Positions 9,261 to 17,791 of a DNA stretch of 17,791 bases are shown piece by piece. Every line of letters begins with the position of its first letter. The stretch's first letter is position 1. A program made the translations under genes and the position numbers. The DNA is from Larix sibirica (lineage: Eukaryota > Streptophyta > Pinopsida > Pinales > Pinaceae). Location of the stretch: positions 1 through 17,791 of the forward strand of contig NWUY0304371151.1 of NCBI GenBank assembly GCA_004151065.3, given 5' to 3'. The notes beneath the pieces were generated by a model. That model was not told where the DNA came from. It did no database searches and worked only from the letters and a program-made list of their open reading frames with translations.

Positions 9261-10590
9261 ACTAACCCAACTATAACTTAAAAGTGTTACCCATTGTCCT
9301 CTCAATAACCACTTCTCTACATTTTCGGTTGTCTCTTCTACAACTCGAAGGGAGCTTAGCTAGATAGGGTTGATAAGCTATGGCAATGAGGGCACAAAGT
9401 GATTTTGAAGAGTTAGCCTTAGCAAAACTTGAGGTCTTCTTCATAGTATAGGTGATGGGAGGGTTATGAAGACTAGTGCCAATCCGCAAGACATATAGAG
9501 TCTTGGGATGATTTTCCCTTGGGCCTTGTTTGAAAGTGTTTGACTGGAACCTTTGCAAAGCAAGACAAATTCCTAACCCAAAACTCTTGAGGCTTCATGC
9601 AAAATTTACCAAGGAAGAGTGGCCTTAGCAAAAACCTTCAACCTGTAACCTTAGATTATACCCTAGCCTATGCAAGCTTGATTTGTAACCCCTCTGAAGA
9701 TGACCAAATCACAAGACAAACCATAAGGCTAAAATATGAAATAAACAAGGAAATCACTCCCTATTTAATCCACCTAAGCAAAATTATTTTCTTAGTGAAC
9801 TAGGTCAAAGATCTTACAATGCCAAAAGGCACATGTTACCTCAATATCAACCATCAAGAACAACCCAAGAGAAGAAAACCTTTACACTTCAAAAATGTTC
9901 CATAAAGATATGACAATTAGGCTCCAAAAGAGAGAGTTCTCCAAATCAAACCATGCCAAATGAATGAGAGAACCAACCCTTATATAGATTGCAGCTCAAT
10001 TTCATTTTACAATAAAATAACATTATCTTCCTAGATCTAGACTAGGGCAGAGTTAACAATGAATAACTCCACTAAAACCCTAACCAATCACTAACAAACT
10101 TCTAACAAAATTTTAAAAAAGGTGGTCAAAGCCACAATTCTAGTGCCAACTAGATAACAAAGGTCCAACAAGGTGGGCACCTCCATGAAATAAGGTATAA
10201 TTTTGACAATTAGGAAAGGCCCAATCAAACCCTAAAATGCCACATTCCAAGAGAAAAGGGTCCAATCATTGGTCCAATCATTAAGAAGTGGACAAAAATA
10301 TTAGAGTTAGGATTTGACCCCAAATCTCCTTCAAGCATAAAGTCTTCAAACATAGGAACGCTTCCATAAGTCAAGCCTTAAAGTTTACAAAGGTTGCCTT
10401 AAATGAAGTGCTCCAATGAATATATGCCCATCAACCAAAACACTTGAACTACTAAGCAAGCAAGGGAGTGTCCACATATAACCTTGAAGGCATAAAAATG
10501 GGTCAAATATCCACCGCTTCCAAAAGTGAATACACCAAAAGGGAAACAATGCCACAATAGGCTCATGAAGAATGGCAAGTGAGCTGAAAC
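9261..10590. other. Gene-poor AT-rich stretch
   Basis: No recognisable exon or transposon protein is seen on either strand. Short open frames, such as 9271-9558 minus and 9597-9803 plus, lack family motifs. A perfect 12-bp tandem duplication, GGTCCAATCATT twice, lies at 10259-10282. The stretch may be the decayed 5' part of the third LINE copy or old intergenic DNA. Confidence 0.35.
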
Positions 10591-12300
10591 CATTCAAACG
10601 GAAAACACCACCAAGTCCCGCATGCTCAGCTCATGGATATAATCCGTGATAGGATAGTCAAAGCAGGGCCCAGGGTTACAAAATTGATATCGTAACTGGA
10701 GGGCCCCGCAATGTAATAAGATACGATAAGATGTCAATAACAGATGACCACTAAAGTAAGTCAAAGAGAATGCTGGGTACAATGATGTCAATAACCAGCT
10801 CAAAGATGATGTAATGGTTCAGCTTCACAGTTTTGGCATTGCAGACTGCCACACAATACAAAGGCATCCACCGTGCACCCAGCTGTTTAGTCAAATTTGC
10901 AGGAGAAGTCAAAGGTGTCTCTAACCACAACCTTTATCCTCCAAATTCAGGAGCCTAACGAAGGTAAAGCCTGGTCCAATCATCTTTCAGTGATGGAATT
11001 GATCCCCAATTTTCTGTGTAGGGCCATCCTGAAACAAATTGAGACTGATTTCCACAAGGATCTTATACCATCTCTCTTTGGCCATGGATGGGAGATATAC
11101 TCAACCATGAAATTTATTGTAGTGCATCATGATACCTGTGTCAATATCTTTGGTCTGTCCATAATATCTTTGGTATGTCCATCAACAGCAAGAATCTTGT
11201 TGCCCCATCGAATCAGACAAATGGCCAGCACAAGGAGATAACAGTTCTTGAGAAGATTCAGACCCCATCTTTGCTTCTAGTTTGGACAGTATCAAAGATT
11301 TTAGATGGAGTGCCTGAACATCATCTAGGTAGCACCTATTGTGGTTTTTACCAAATACATACATTTTCTCTTGCACTACAGCTGCTATCTACTCATAGTG
11401 GGCCTACGGTTGCCAACCAGTCACTGACAGAGAAACCCACTGGTTATAAACAGCAACTGATCCCAGGCCTTCAAAATATAACATCCTTATCGTGTGTCTC
11501 TACAAAACTTGCACTATCAAATGGCAGTATCCTTGGGAACAAAAACAGAATTGTCACGATGTGAAGCTGATTCCCCAGATGGCTTCTTGAGATTAATATC
11601 TGAGACACGTACAGGCGGATATGGCCCCTGAATGCAGCAAAACTCTGTGTCTGTATAATGGCAACAAAATCTGCCTGGAATAAGCCTACACTATTACTTC
11701 CCTTGACGGCTTAAACCATTCTGTTGGCACTAAGCTTCATGGTTGCTCTATCCATAGAATCAGAAGCACAACCGGTCCCTGCCACTTTGAAATTAAAAGA
11801 TAACACCCCTGCAACAAATCAATTCTGGACTGTTGTCTGGGGTCAAACTTGCCCGGAAGCAAAGATGACTTGCTCCTTGCTACCCCCCTTTTATGCCCAG
11901 ATCTGTTACACAAGCTAAGATTTGAAATGAAGAGGCTTCAACGCTGCTTTGATATTCGCCCATATCTTATTTCGTGAAATCAGAATTCTGGAAATTGTCA
12001 TCTATTTGCTGCTACAAATTATTTTCAAGTCTTGAGTTAGCTCGTGCTTAGACTGCTGCACAGGAAAAACCTTGAATGCTATACCAAATCATTAGCTAGA
12101 AGGGTATCATCGTCATTACAAGCACTCAACCAGGGCATCAATACATCATCAAATAATGGTGATGGCCTCAAAATTTACCCCTGGATACCCACACAAATAG
12201 GTGGGTAACACACCTCATCCAATGAGAAAATCTACAAGACCTAAATAACAGCAATCCCCACTAGATTTTCATGAGCATAAATCAATAGCTTCAGTTATGA
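10591..12300. other. Unclassified stretch with weak minus-strand coding-like traces
   Basis: Translation of the minus strand gives several short runs with protein-like composition, separated by stops and frame changes. One lies at about 10745-10930 and contains LTKQLGARWMPLYCVAVCNA and LNHYIIFELVIDII. Another lies at about 10940-11120. I do not recognise a family. The likeliest explanation is a decayed retroelement, but no reverse transcriptase, integrase or CCHC motif was seen. A 20-bp tandem duplication sits inside it at 11143-11182. Confidence 0.25.
11143..11182. repeat. Tandem 20-bp duplication
   Basis: AATATCTTTGGTCTGTCCAT at 11143-11162 is followed directly by AATATCTTTGGTATGTCCAT at 11163-11182, with one mismatch. 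It is a simple local duplication with no evident function. Confidence 0.9.
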
Positions 12301-12829
12301 ACTTAACCAAGCATCTAAAAGTATTGCCGCATTATTACTATGCAATACAAGGATTATTCATTTGCTTCCCGCGTTTAACTTCGCCTACTCCATCCCCACA
12401 ACGGGTGCCAGAGAGGGTCAGGCCAACCGTCTGCCTTATGAACAAGACATCGGGCATGAGGTTAAGACAGCCACCGGTCGTGTGGACTGTCAAGACATTC
12501 ATTACTCTTGAAGGCCTGCTCTTGGCAGACATTATGACGAGAATTGGAAAGCCCGACTCGAGCAAGTGAAACAGCTGATCCCTGTCTGACTTCATGCCAC
12601 AAGATTTGGTCTCTGCTCTGGCATTCATGGTGATGATGCACCTTGTCAAATCGGGTACGGGACTGGATCAGATGGAGAAATGGCTAATCATTCTGCTCAG
12701 CAAGCGAGCGGGTTTTCATCTACTTCGCTGTTGTGGTGGCCTCCATTCTCGCTGCAGTTGGTCCATACCCCTGGCTGTGTCTCATTCAGACCATCATTTC
12801 TTCTGCTTGTGCTCTCAATCTGTTTCTTC

Positions 12830-13482
12830 TTCTTTTGTTTTCGCCACCATCATGGTAAGCAAACTGAGCGGAGGACCACTGCTGGACCTCGCCGCTCACA
12901 CATGCCTCGCGTCCTCATGGAAAAGGGAGAGCTAAAGCTTGTGATGACAATCTGGTGCCCCCTTCTGTGCAAAGGAGTATCCAGGAAATGGAAACACAGC
13001 TCCAAGAGCAGCGTAAAAAACCTGAGCCAGCCGAGCTGGTGACTGATTTGCGGCCTATGGTGGAAGACTCTGGAGTTTCGTAGACCAGAGAAACTTGTTA
13101 TACCAAAACTCTGGGTCTCCTGTGGTATACCAAAGCCCTATTGGGGGAAGCAATTTTGGACTACAAGGCAGGGCGTTCTCAGGAGCACCCTTGAGGCCTC
13201 AGCCTGCATGACCACATGAATCGACTGGAAAACTGAATTCGCTGCCTCACTCAAGTTCTTGTGGACTGGAACGCCAGAGTTAACGCCAAGCTTAACACCC
13301 TGACTCGTGAATTGACTGGTAAATCTTTCTGCTACGAAGGCCCAAATGATCAGGATGCTCCATGGCCTTCTGGACAGGCTCCTCCGAAAGCCGAGCACGG
13401 TGAAATGTCAGGCACCAACCAAGCTGGACCAGGTGCTGAGCAATTTGCTCCTCCTCTCATGTTTATTTCAGATGATGAATAG
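12830..13482 (+). pseudogene. Frame-broken, GC-richer gag-like coding remnant
   Basis: Base composition changes sharply here from the AT-rich surroundings. Following the plus strand with frame changes gives a basic start (ERRTTAGPRRSH, then ASRPHGKGRAK), a polar segment (NLVPPSVQRSIQEMETQLQE, then QRKKPEPAELVTDL), a stop at 13079-13081, and an open 73-codon end at 13261-13482 containing NAKLNTLTRELTGK and a Pro/Gly-rich acidic tail, FISDDE. The basic N terminus and the helical Gln/Glu-rich middle resemble the start of plant Ty3/gypsy-type Gag proteins. No CCHC knuckle, protease or polymerase follows, so the assignment is an inference from composition. A decayed cellular retrocopy is the alternative. 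Confidence 0.35.
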
Positions 13483-13571
13483 CATGAACTGTTTTAAGGA
13501 AAATCAGTCTTTTTTCGTCTCAGTTTTAGAAGTCTGGTTAATTAGTTTTTTGTTTGACAAGGTGGACATAA

Positions 13572-13617
13572 CCCCCGGCCTGTGGGGGATCCTTCAAAAC
13601 TCTAGACATTTAGAGTT
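13572..13617. repeat. Two adjacent short inverted repeats (potential hairpins)
   Basis: CCCCC (572-576 of the 13 kb block) faces GGGGG (584-588) across a 7-base loop. Directly after it AACTCTA at 13598-13604 faces TAGAGTT at 13611-13617 across the 6-base loop GACATT. They lie about 90 bases after the gag-like frame ends. No function is known; they could be chance or part of a decayed element terminus. Confidence 0.5.
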
Positions 13618-14148
13618 ATGGTGGTCAGTCAGGTCACTGTGTAGTCCAAATGGTAGACTTCAGTAGCACTAGCAGACATGTGGACTCATTTTGGGTTGCC
13701 ATCTGGATTCCTAGCTTTTCTTGTAAAGTTTTTTAGCTTAAATAGAATTTCGAATTTATAAAGAAAAAAAAAACTTTACCTACTCCAAACTGTTGACGAA
13801 GGATACATATATCTTTAGTAAACTGCCAAGTGCCATCAAAGTATAAGGATTGTACATTTATAATCATTAATGTATATTCTGCTTCAAACCCACTTGAAAT
13901 TAATTTTGAATGATTCATTATAAATCCAGAGGAAGCAGCTAGACTAAGAAAATATAATCCTAGAAAATGAAAAGATCAATCCACAAAATGTTACATCACT
14001 AAGCTTAATCACTGACAACAAAAAATAAGATTTCAGTTCTTGAATTTCAAATTTTAATAAGTGGAAAGTAAACTTTGAAAGACAAGGAAAATACCATAAT
14101 AAATAAATTGCAACTGGAAAGATCAGTCAAAAGGATCGATATACAGAC

Positions 14149-14259
14149 CTCCTGCAGATCTAGAAGGCAATCTAGTGTTTTATGAGCAGAGGATATCAGT
14201 TCAGAATATGCTCTGTCAATATTGTCGTCGGATTTGCAGAAATAAGACTTCACAGAAGC
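14149..14259 (-). CDS. AATF/Bfr2 (TRAUB) rRNA-processing protein, internal exon
   Basis: This 111-bp minus-strand exon encodes 37 codons: ASVKSYFCKSDDNIDRAYSE, then LISSAHKTLDCLLDLQE. It starts after an AATCAG acceptor and ends at a GAG/gtctgt donor, both phase 0. It continues the frame of the exon at 14386-14460 so that LPQ is followed by the ASVKS segment. That order, a LWDK...LQK...N-LPQ block followed by a KTLDxLLxLQE helix, is the conserved core of the AATF/Che-1/Bfr2 family, nucleolar proteins needed for early small-subunit pre-rRNA processing. No stops are present. The following C-terminal exons, including the TRAUB domain, were not found to the left, where the sequence runs into an AT-rich stretch and the gag-like remnant. 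Confidence 0.72.
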
Positions 14260-14385
14260 CTGATTTTCCAAGAAATTTCTCCATGTTCAAAAGAAGAATT
14301 AAATAAAAGCAGAACCAATGCATAGACACTTTTTCAGAAAAAATGAAAAATGGAAAAAGGATATAGAAGGGGAGTCTCAGCAAAC

Positions 14386-14460
14386 CTGTGGTAATTGATT
14401 ACAAGATGAGAAGACTTTTTGTAAACATATCCTATTTTCCAAAGCTTTGTCCCATAGAAC
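14386..14460 (-). CDS. AATF/Bfr2 (TRAUB) rRNA-processing protein, internal exon
   Basis: This 75-bp minus-strand exon encodes 25 codons: VLWDKALENRICLQKVFSSC followed by NQLPQ. The acceptor is GTGAAG and the donor is CAG/gtttgc, both phase 0, and the intron to the next exon is 126 bp (14260-14385). The pattern LWD+.LE.R..LQK.......N.LPQ is a strong signature of AATF/Bfr2 homologues across eukaryotes, where it lies in the helical AATF/Che-1 leucine-zipper region. The preceding acidic N-terminal exons should lie to the right on the minus strand but none was recognised up to 17.8 kb. Only 62 codons of the gene, normally several hundred residues long, are therefore visible. Confidence 0.78.
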
Positions 14461-15934
14461 CTTCACCAAAACAAGAGTATAATAATTATTTCTGAATTCA
14501 AATGCTGTTAAACAATGACACAATTGAGAGGTAAAAATTGCACAATGCAATTGATTTTAACAAATAAAAGTCCAGAGACCAAACCAGCCAGTAGTATATA
14601 GAGATTGTATAGAAGAAAAAATCTAAAACTACAAACATCAAAGTTTGATTGCCACAAGATACTCATAAAAAATTTGCCCCCGTGTACATAGATAGATCGA
14701 TATATTTTGATAAACTGTCTGCAAGACCAACTGGCCTATGGGACAGTAGAGCTTACATATAGTGCTGCATTTCCATGAAATTTTAAACAAAAGATATTAG
14801 AAAACAACGGTATAAAAGATTTTTATAAACCTGTATATACACAATGTTTACAAAATATAGGCATCGAACATGGCTCCCAAATTGATAATAATGAAATAGT
14901 AGTATTAACAATAACAAGGGGGTATATCTAGGGCCAAACGCAGTATATGTATTAATAGGGCAGGCTGGTAGTGAGCCTATATGGACAATGAATGAGAATA
15001 CGTATTTACAGAAATCAATAGAGTCAATATTGTATACATGGACTTCTGATTGGATATATGGATGTAATTGGGTTATTTGGGAGTTCTTCTCCTCATATAA
15101 CAGTTTATTGTGTAAATCACCATTATTATCACTCTGGGAGCTGTTGTTAGATTTTGAACTTACTCCAAACGTGCTTTCACCAACACTAGACCCTTGGCAT
15201 TGCTTCAGGGACATATGGACAGCTCAGTTTGGGTGTTTGGGTGGGATGCTTGACCTTGGTTGGAGTGATAGCTTAGCACTCTTACTTAGGAGCTTGTTAT
15301 CCTTATTGGCATTGTTAGTCCTCATGCTACATTATCATCCACTCCTATCTTATTCTATGGTCAGCTATTCAATACAGAGTGATCATATTTTATGTATTGG
15401 TTATTTGGATGCTCAAGGGCTATTATGGATGCACACATATTTTCTCACATTCGTCAAGTGCCTCATCTTGATTTAGCTTGCCACCTCAACAGATGGTGTG
15501 CATTGTTCTGACAAAAGTGTTCTAGTGCAAAGCGATTGTTGTGCCCCCAGTGTTGCATAAATGGAGTATTTGATTAATACATTGTACCAGAGTTGTTGAG
15601 ATGTTATTCATTTTGGGTGGTGTTACCCCATAGCCAATAGAGTTATTTGGAGGATAGTTCTCTTTTGATCTCTGTCACAAGTGGTTGGTTTATGGTTTGG
15701 TGGGGCTATGGATGCCGGAAAAATTTGATTTTTCCATTCAAAATAATCGAACTTTTAGACTACACGTTTTTTAAGAACCATATATGTACAGTATATCTGT
15801 CTACGGTGACACTTTATATCCTCTTACTTAGATAAAAACCCAAAGTAACCCACCACCTTTTACAAGGGAATACACCTAACGTACATATCCACTTTTATAC
15901 GCTTTACCCACCTCCCTTTTAAAAACCTTCCACC
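14461..15934. other. AT-rich stretch without an identifiable gene
   Basis: It should be AATF intron or 5' DNA. The longest frames are 14988-15476 on the plus strand and 14783-15214 on the minus strand. They overlap and are mirror images of one compositionally biased region near 15080-15230. The minus reading contains a Ser/Asn-rich run, GVSSKSNNSSQSDNNGDLHN, which could come from a low-complexity exon but has no recognisable domain or clear splice sites. Confidence 0.35.
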
Positions 15935-16054
15935 TTTCAACACCGTTTGTCTCAACAAAGTAGTGTAAGAAATTCAAACTAATAGTTTTGTATCTCTCAA
16001 CACCCTCTCTCTCAACAAAGTAGTGTAGGAAATTCAAACTAATACTTTTGTATC
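15935..16054. repeat. 60-bp tandem duplication, two copies
   Basis: Two adjacent 60-bp units (15935-15994 and 15995-16054) differ at six positions. Both contain CTCAACAAAGTAGTGTA and AAATTCAAACTAATA. Because the unit is a multiple of three, a minus-strand open frame across it (15876-16094) shows a 20-residue peptide repeat, but the frame has no family and is probably incidental. Confidence 0.92.
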
Positions 16055-16940
16055 TCTCCCTCTTCATATACATATTTTGCTTTCTCTTCACCACCTACCT
16101 TTTGATAAAATCCCATACCCTAATAAACTTGAGAAACCATGAACTACACTATATGTTGACAAAAAGCAGGTTGCCCATGAGTTGACCAGAAATATAACCT
16201 TCAGTTCCCACTTATCATTTTAACTCTCAATTTAGATAAAGAGAACGGAAAAAAACATAAGCTTCTATCAACAAGACAGGGAAATCCCTTGTTTTATTTA
16301 ATAAGACTGTAGTGTGTCTCTATCAACAAAATCATTAACATAGAAAGAATCCAATAGACTCTACATCAGATGATGACACAGGTTCCGTTTACTCATCGTT
16401 ATGCAACAATCAATCCAACTTTTACCAATCCACCAAAGCTGCTCAGGCTTGCTATCAAATCTGTTGTTAAATCACAAGCTTGCCAATTCATCGTATCAGG
16501 TTGGAAAACATAGCCTGAGATTACTAATGTTGACATGGCACAGGTACAATTTTACCTTGATCGTGCCTAGAGATCTCATATGTATAATTGTTTCCAAAGA
16601 CACATATCAAGGTAAATACAACACCATATGGTTACTGATCATTACTTTCCAGAGCGGATTGGAGATTTCCATCTTGAGCCACTTGAAATAATGATTATGG
16701 TTTCAATGCATTGCTTGAAGCTTCATATTGAAACCTACAACGATATAAGCTGGGAAAGGGACTTTATTCATGTCTTGTTTATGCCGTCTAGGATTTGCAT
16801 TTCTATGATCAAGCCTACCCATGAATCAACGACATTCTCAAGGCAGGGACTTGCTTCCTTGTAGCCCCTCTTGTTTGATCTCTAGTTCATTATTTTAGAG
16901 TGAAAAGACAACCCTGAGCTTAGTAGTAAAATGGGAAGAA
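16055..16940. other. AT-rich stretch upstream of the plastid-type gene
   Basis: No recognisable gene is seen. Open frames at 16401-16691 and 16628-16864 on the plus strand lack domains and convincing splice sites. The last few hundred bases would include the upstream region of the exon beginning at 17064. Confidence 0.35.
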
Positions 16941-16948
16941 ATATGGGG

Positions 16949-16954
16949 TATAAA
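16949..16954 (+). promoter_or_regulatory. TATA box-like element
   Basis: GGGGTATAAACTC places TATAAA 110 bases before the ATG at 17064. That would allow transcription to begin near 16980 with a leader of about 80 bases. The position fits a plant core promoter; no experimental support is available from sequence. Confidence 0.4.
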
Positions 16955-17063
16955 CTCTAATTTTTTTTATCTTTGCGGTTCTATAGCTTGTTAAGATGTT
17001 TTTACAGAGCACTCTCCTGCTGTACCTGGCAGTGATTTCTGATAGGTAGGGTGTACGCTATCC

Positions 17064-17388
17064 ATGTTCGTTGCTAGTGTTGTTGCTTCTCCTTCTATTC
17101 ATTTTCTATCCTTCACCCGCTATTCTGCCCACAGAGATGCCAAAACGTCCCACAGGAGGGTTTTAGCTTTGCCTCTGGCGGCCAAAAATGCTCTAAAATT
17201 GAGTGCTTTAGTGGGAAGCCATGGGTTTAGCTTTGCCACTAGGTAATTCACGAGGTTAAGTAGACGAAGAGTTTGTGGCGTTAGATGCGAGGCCACTGTA
17301 GAAGAAAAGGAAACAGTAGAATCACCAGCTGAGAAATTTGAATATCCGGCAGAGGAAAGCTCGATATTCACTCCATGTACTCAAATGG
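17064..17388 (+). CDS. First exon of a probable plastid-targeted protein, interrupted by an in-frame TAA
   Basis: From the ATG at 17064 the translation starts MFVASVVASPSIHFLSFTRY and is rich in Ser, Ala, Arg and Lys with few acids for about 60 residues, ending ALVGSHGFSFATR. This is the composition of a chloroplast transit peptide. A TAA stands at 17244-17246. Past it, the same frame stays open: FTRLSRRRVCGVRCEATVEE, then KETVESPAEKFEYPAEESSI. VRCEA resembles a stromal cleavage site (V-R-C/A), and the acidic, Pro-rich stretch resembles the start of a mature plastid protein. The exon would end at 17388, phase 1, before GTATGA. I do not recognise the protein. The stop may mark a pseudogene, an allele, a base error or a misjudged gene model. 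Confidence 0.5.
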
Positions 17389-17791
17389 GTATGATTGAAA
17401 AGTTTTTTTTTTTCAATTTTTTATCTGGTGTTGTGTTTGCACAGAGGATTTTCTATTTGTTCATAGTAGTTTTTATTAGGTACTAAAATCTAAGGGATTT
17501 AGATGCCTGACTTGGATTTTGGGCGCGTAGGTCAAGTAGGCTGTTGGATTTGATAGTCCACAGCATGTACAGCCACAAGGAAGTCTTTCTTCGGGAGCTT
17601 GTTAGGTCAGTATTTATTGTGTGAACTTCGGCCCGTTGAACATTTGGTTTTTCCCCCTCAACCAGGGAAAATGAAATGTCAAAAATGAAAATTTTGAAAA
17701 AATGAGGTATAGCTATAATCTATTTAAACCTTAAGGTAATAAGGAATTTTAAACATGATGCTCATTGCACACTAAAACATTAAACCATGAT
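17389..17791. other. Presumed intron after the plastid-type exon
   Basis: The sequence begins GTATGATTG, a plausible 5' splice site, and soon turns T-rich (17404-17413 and on). No further exon-like frame is seen before the window ends, so the rest of the gene would lie outside. Confidence 0.35.

Noticed and set aside
10385-10597. Two overlapping minus-strand frames rich in hydrophobic residues, resembling membrane segments
   Set aside because: Both frames are equally hydrophobic, which reflects base composition rather than a protein.
14783-15214. 143-codon minus-strand frame with a Ser/Asn-rich run, possible AATF N-terminal exon
   Set aside because: AATF N-terminal exons should be Glu/Asp-rich and end just before the LWDK block; this sequence does not match and turns hydrophobic noncoding-like in its second half.
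14988-15476. 162-codon plus-strand open frame, the second longest in the window
   Set aside because: Leucine/tryptophan-rich composition without a family pattern; it is the opposite strand of a low-complexity Ser/Asn-rich region, and no promoter or splice context supports it.
15876-16094. Minus-strand frame with a 20-residue peptide repeat
   Set aside because: The peptide repeat is a by-product of the 60-bp tandem duplication being a multiple of three.
16401-16864. Two overlapping plus-strand frames upstream of the plastid-type exon
   Set aside because: They overlap in different frames, show no domain and lack convincing splice sites.
1-17791. CRISPR arrays, rRNA, tRNA genes or bacterial-type operons
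   Set aside because: No regularly spaced repeats, no tRNA-like cloverleaf with recognisable A and B boxes and no rRNA core sequence were noticed; gene structure is intron-bearing and eukaryotic.

Overview
The window reads as nuclear DNA of a land plant with a transposon-rich genome. Three nuclear-type gene fragments lie among decayed retroelements: exons of a heavy-metal P1B-ATPase (HMA1 type), exons of an AATF/Bfr2 (TRAUB) ribosome-biogenesis protein, and the first exon of a probable plastid-targeted protein. A Copia element and non-LTR (LINE) remnants fill much of the rest. A fern or a gymnosperm would fit the texture (AT-rich, long gene-poor stretches, stacked old LINEs), but the sequence does not settle the lineage. 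Family assignments come from reading translations by eye and no database search was run.

Layout: 1-2114 is the 3' part of a short Copia-type LTR retrotransposon. It has an open gag/protease-like frame that runs almost directly into a probable 3' LTR (about 866-2114), with no integrase, reverse transcriptase or RNase H between. At 2358-2545 and 2678-2828 on the minus strand are two exons that join in phase and encode the membrane and start-of-actuator region of an HMA1-type ATPase. The Copia element lies downstream of them, apparently in the next HMA1 intron. Positions 2829 to about 5980 hold no gene I can identify.

From about 5985 to 9260, three 5'-truncated copies of one LINE family lie head to tail on the minus strand. 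All are full of stops. The first keeps recognisable reverse transcriptase and C-terminal zinc-knuckle regions; the other two keep mainly the C-terminal region. Positions 9261-10590 look empty. Positions 10590-12300 hold weak minus-strand coding-like traces. Positions 12830-13482 are a GC-richer, frame-broken gag-like stretch on the plus strand.

At 14149-14259 and 14386-14460 on the minus strand are two in-phase exons of AATF/Bfr2. A 60-bp tandem duplication lies at 15935-16054. Near the right end, a TATA box (16949) and an ATG at 17064 open a plus-strand exon that looks like a chloroplast transit peptide plus an acidic mature N terminus, but an in-frame TAA interrupts it.

The genes do not form a pathway. 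The main puzzle is architectural: HMA1 and AATF exons lie on the same strand, yet I can find neither the 5' exons of HMA1 nor the 3' exons of AATF in the 11 kb between them. One gene may be nested in the other, or one or both may be fragments.
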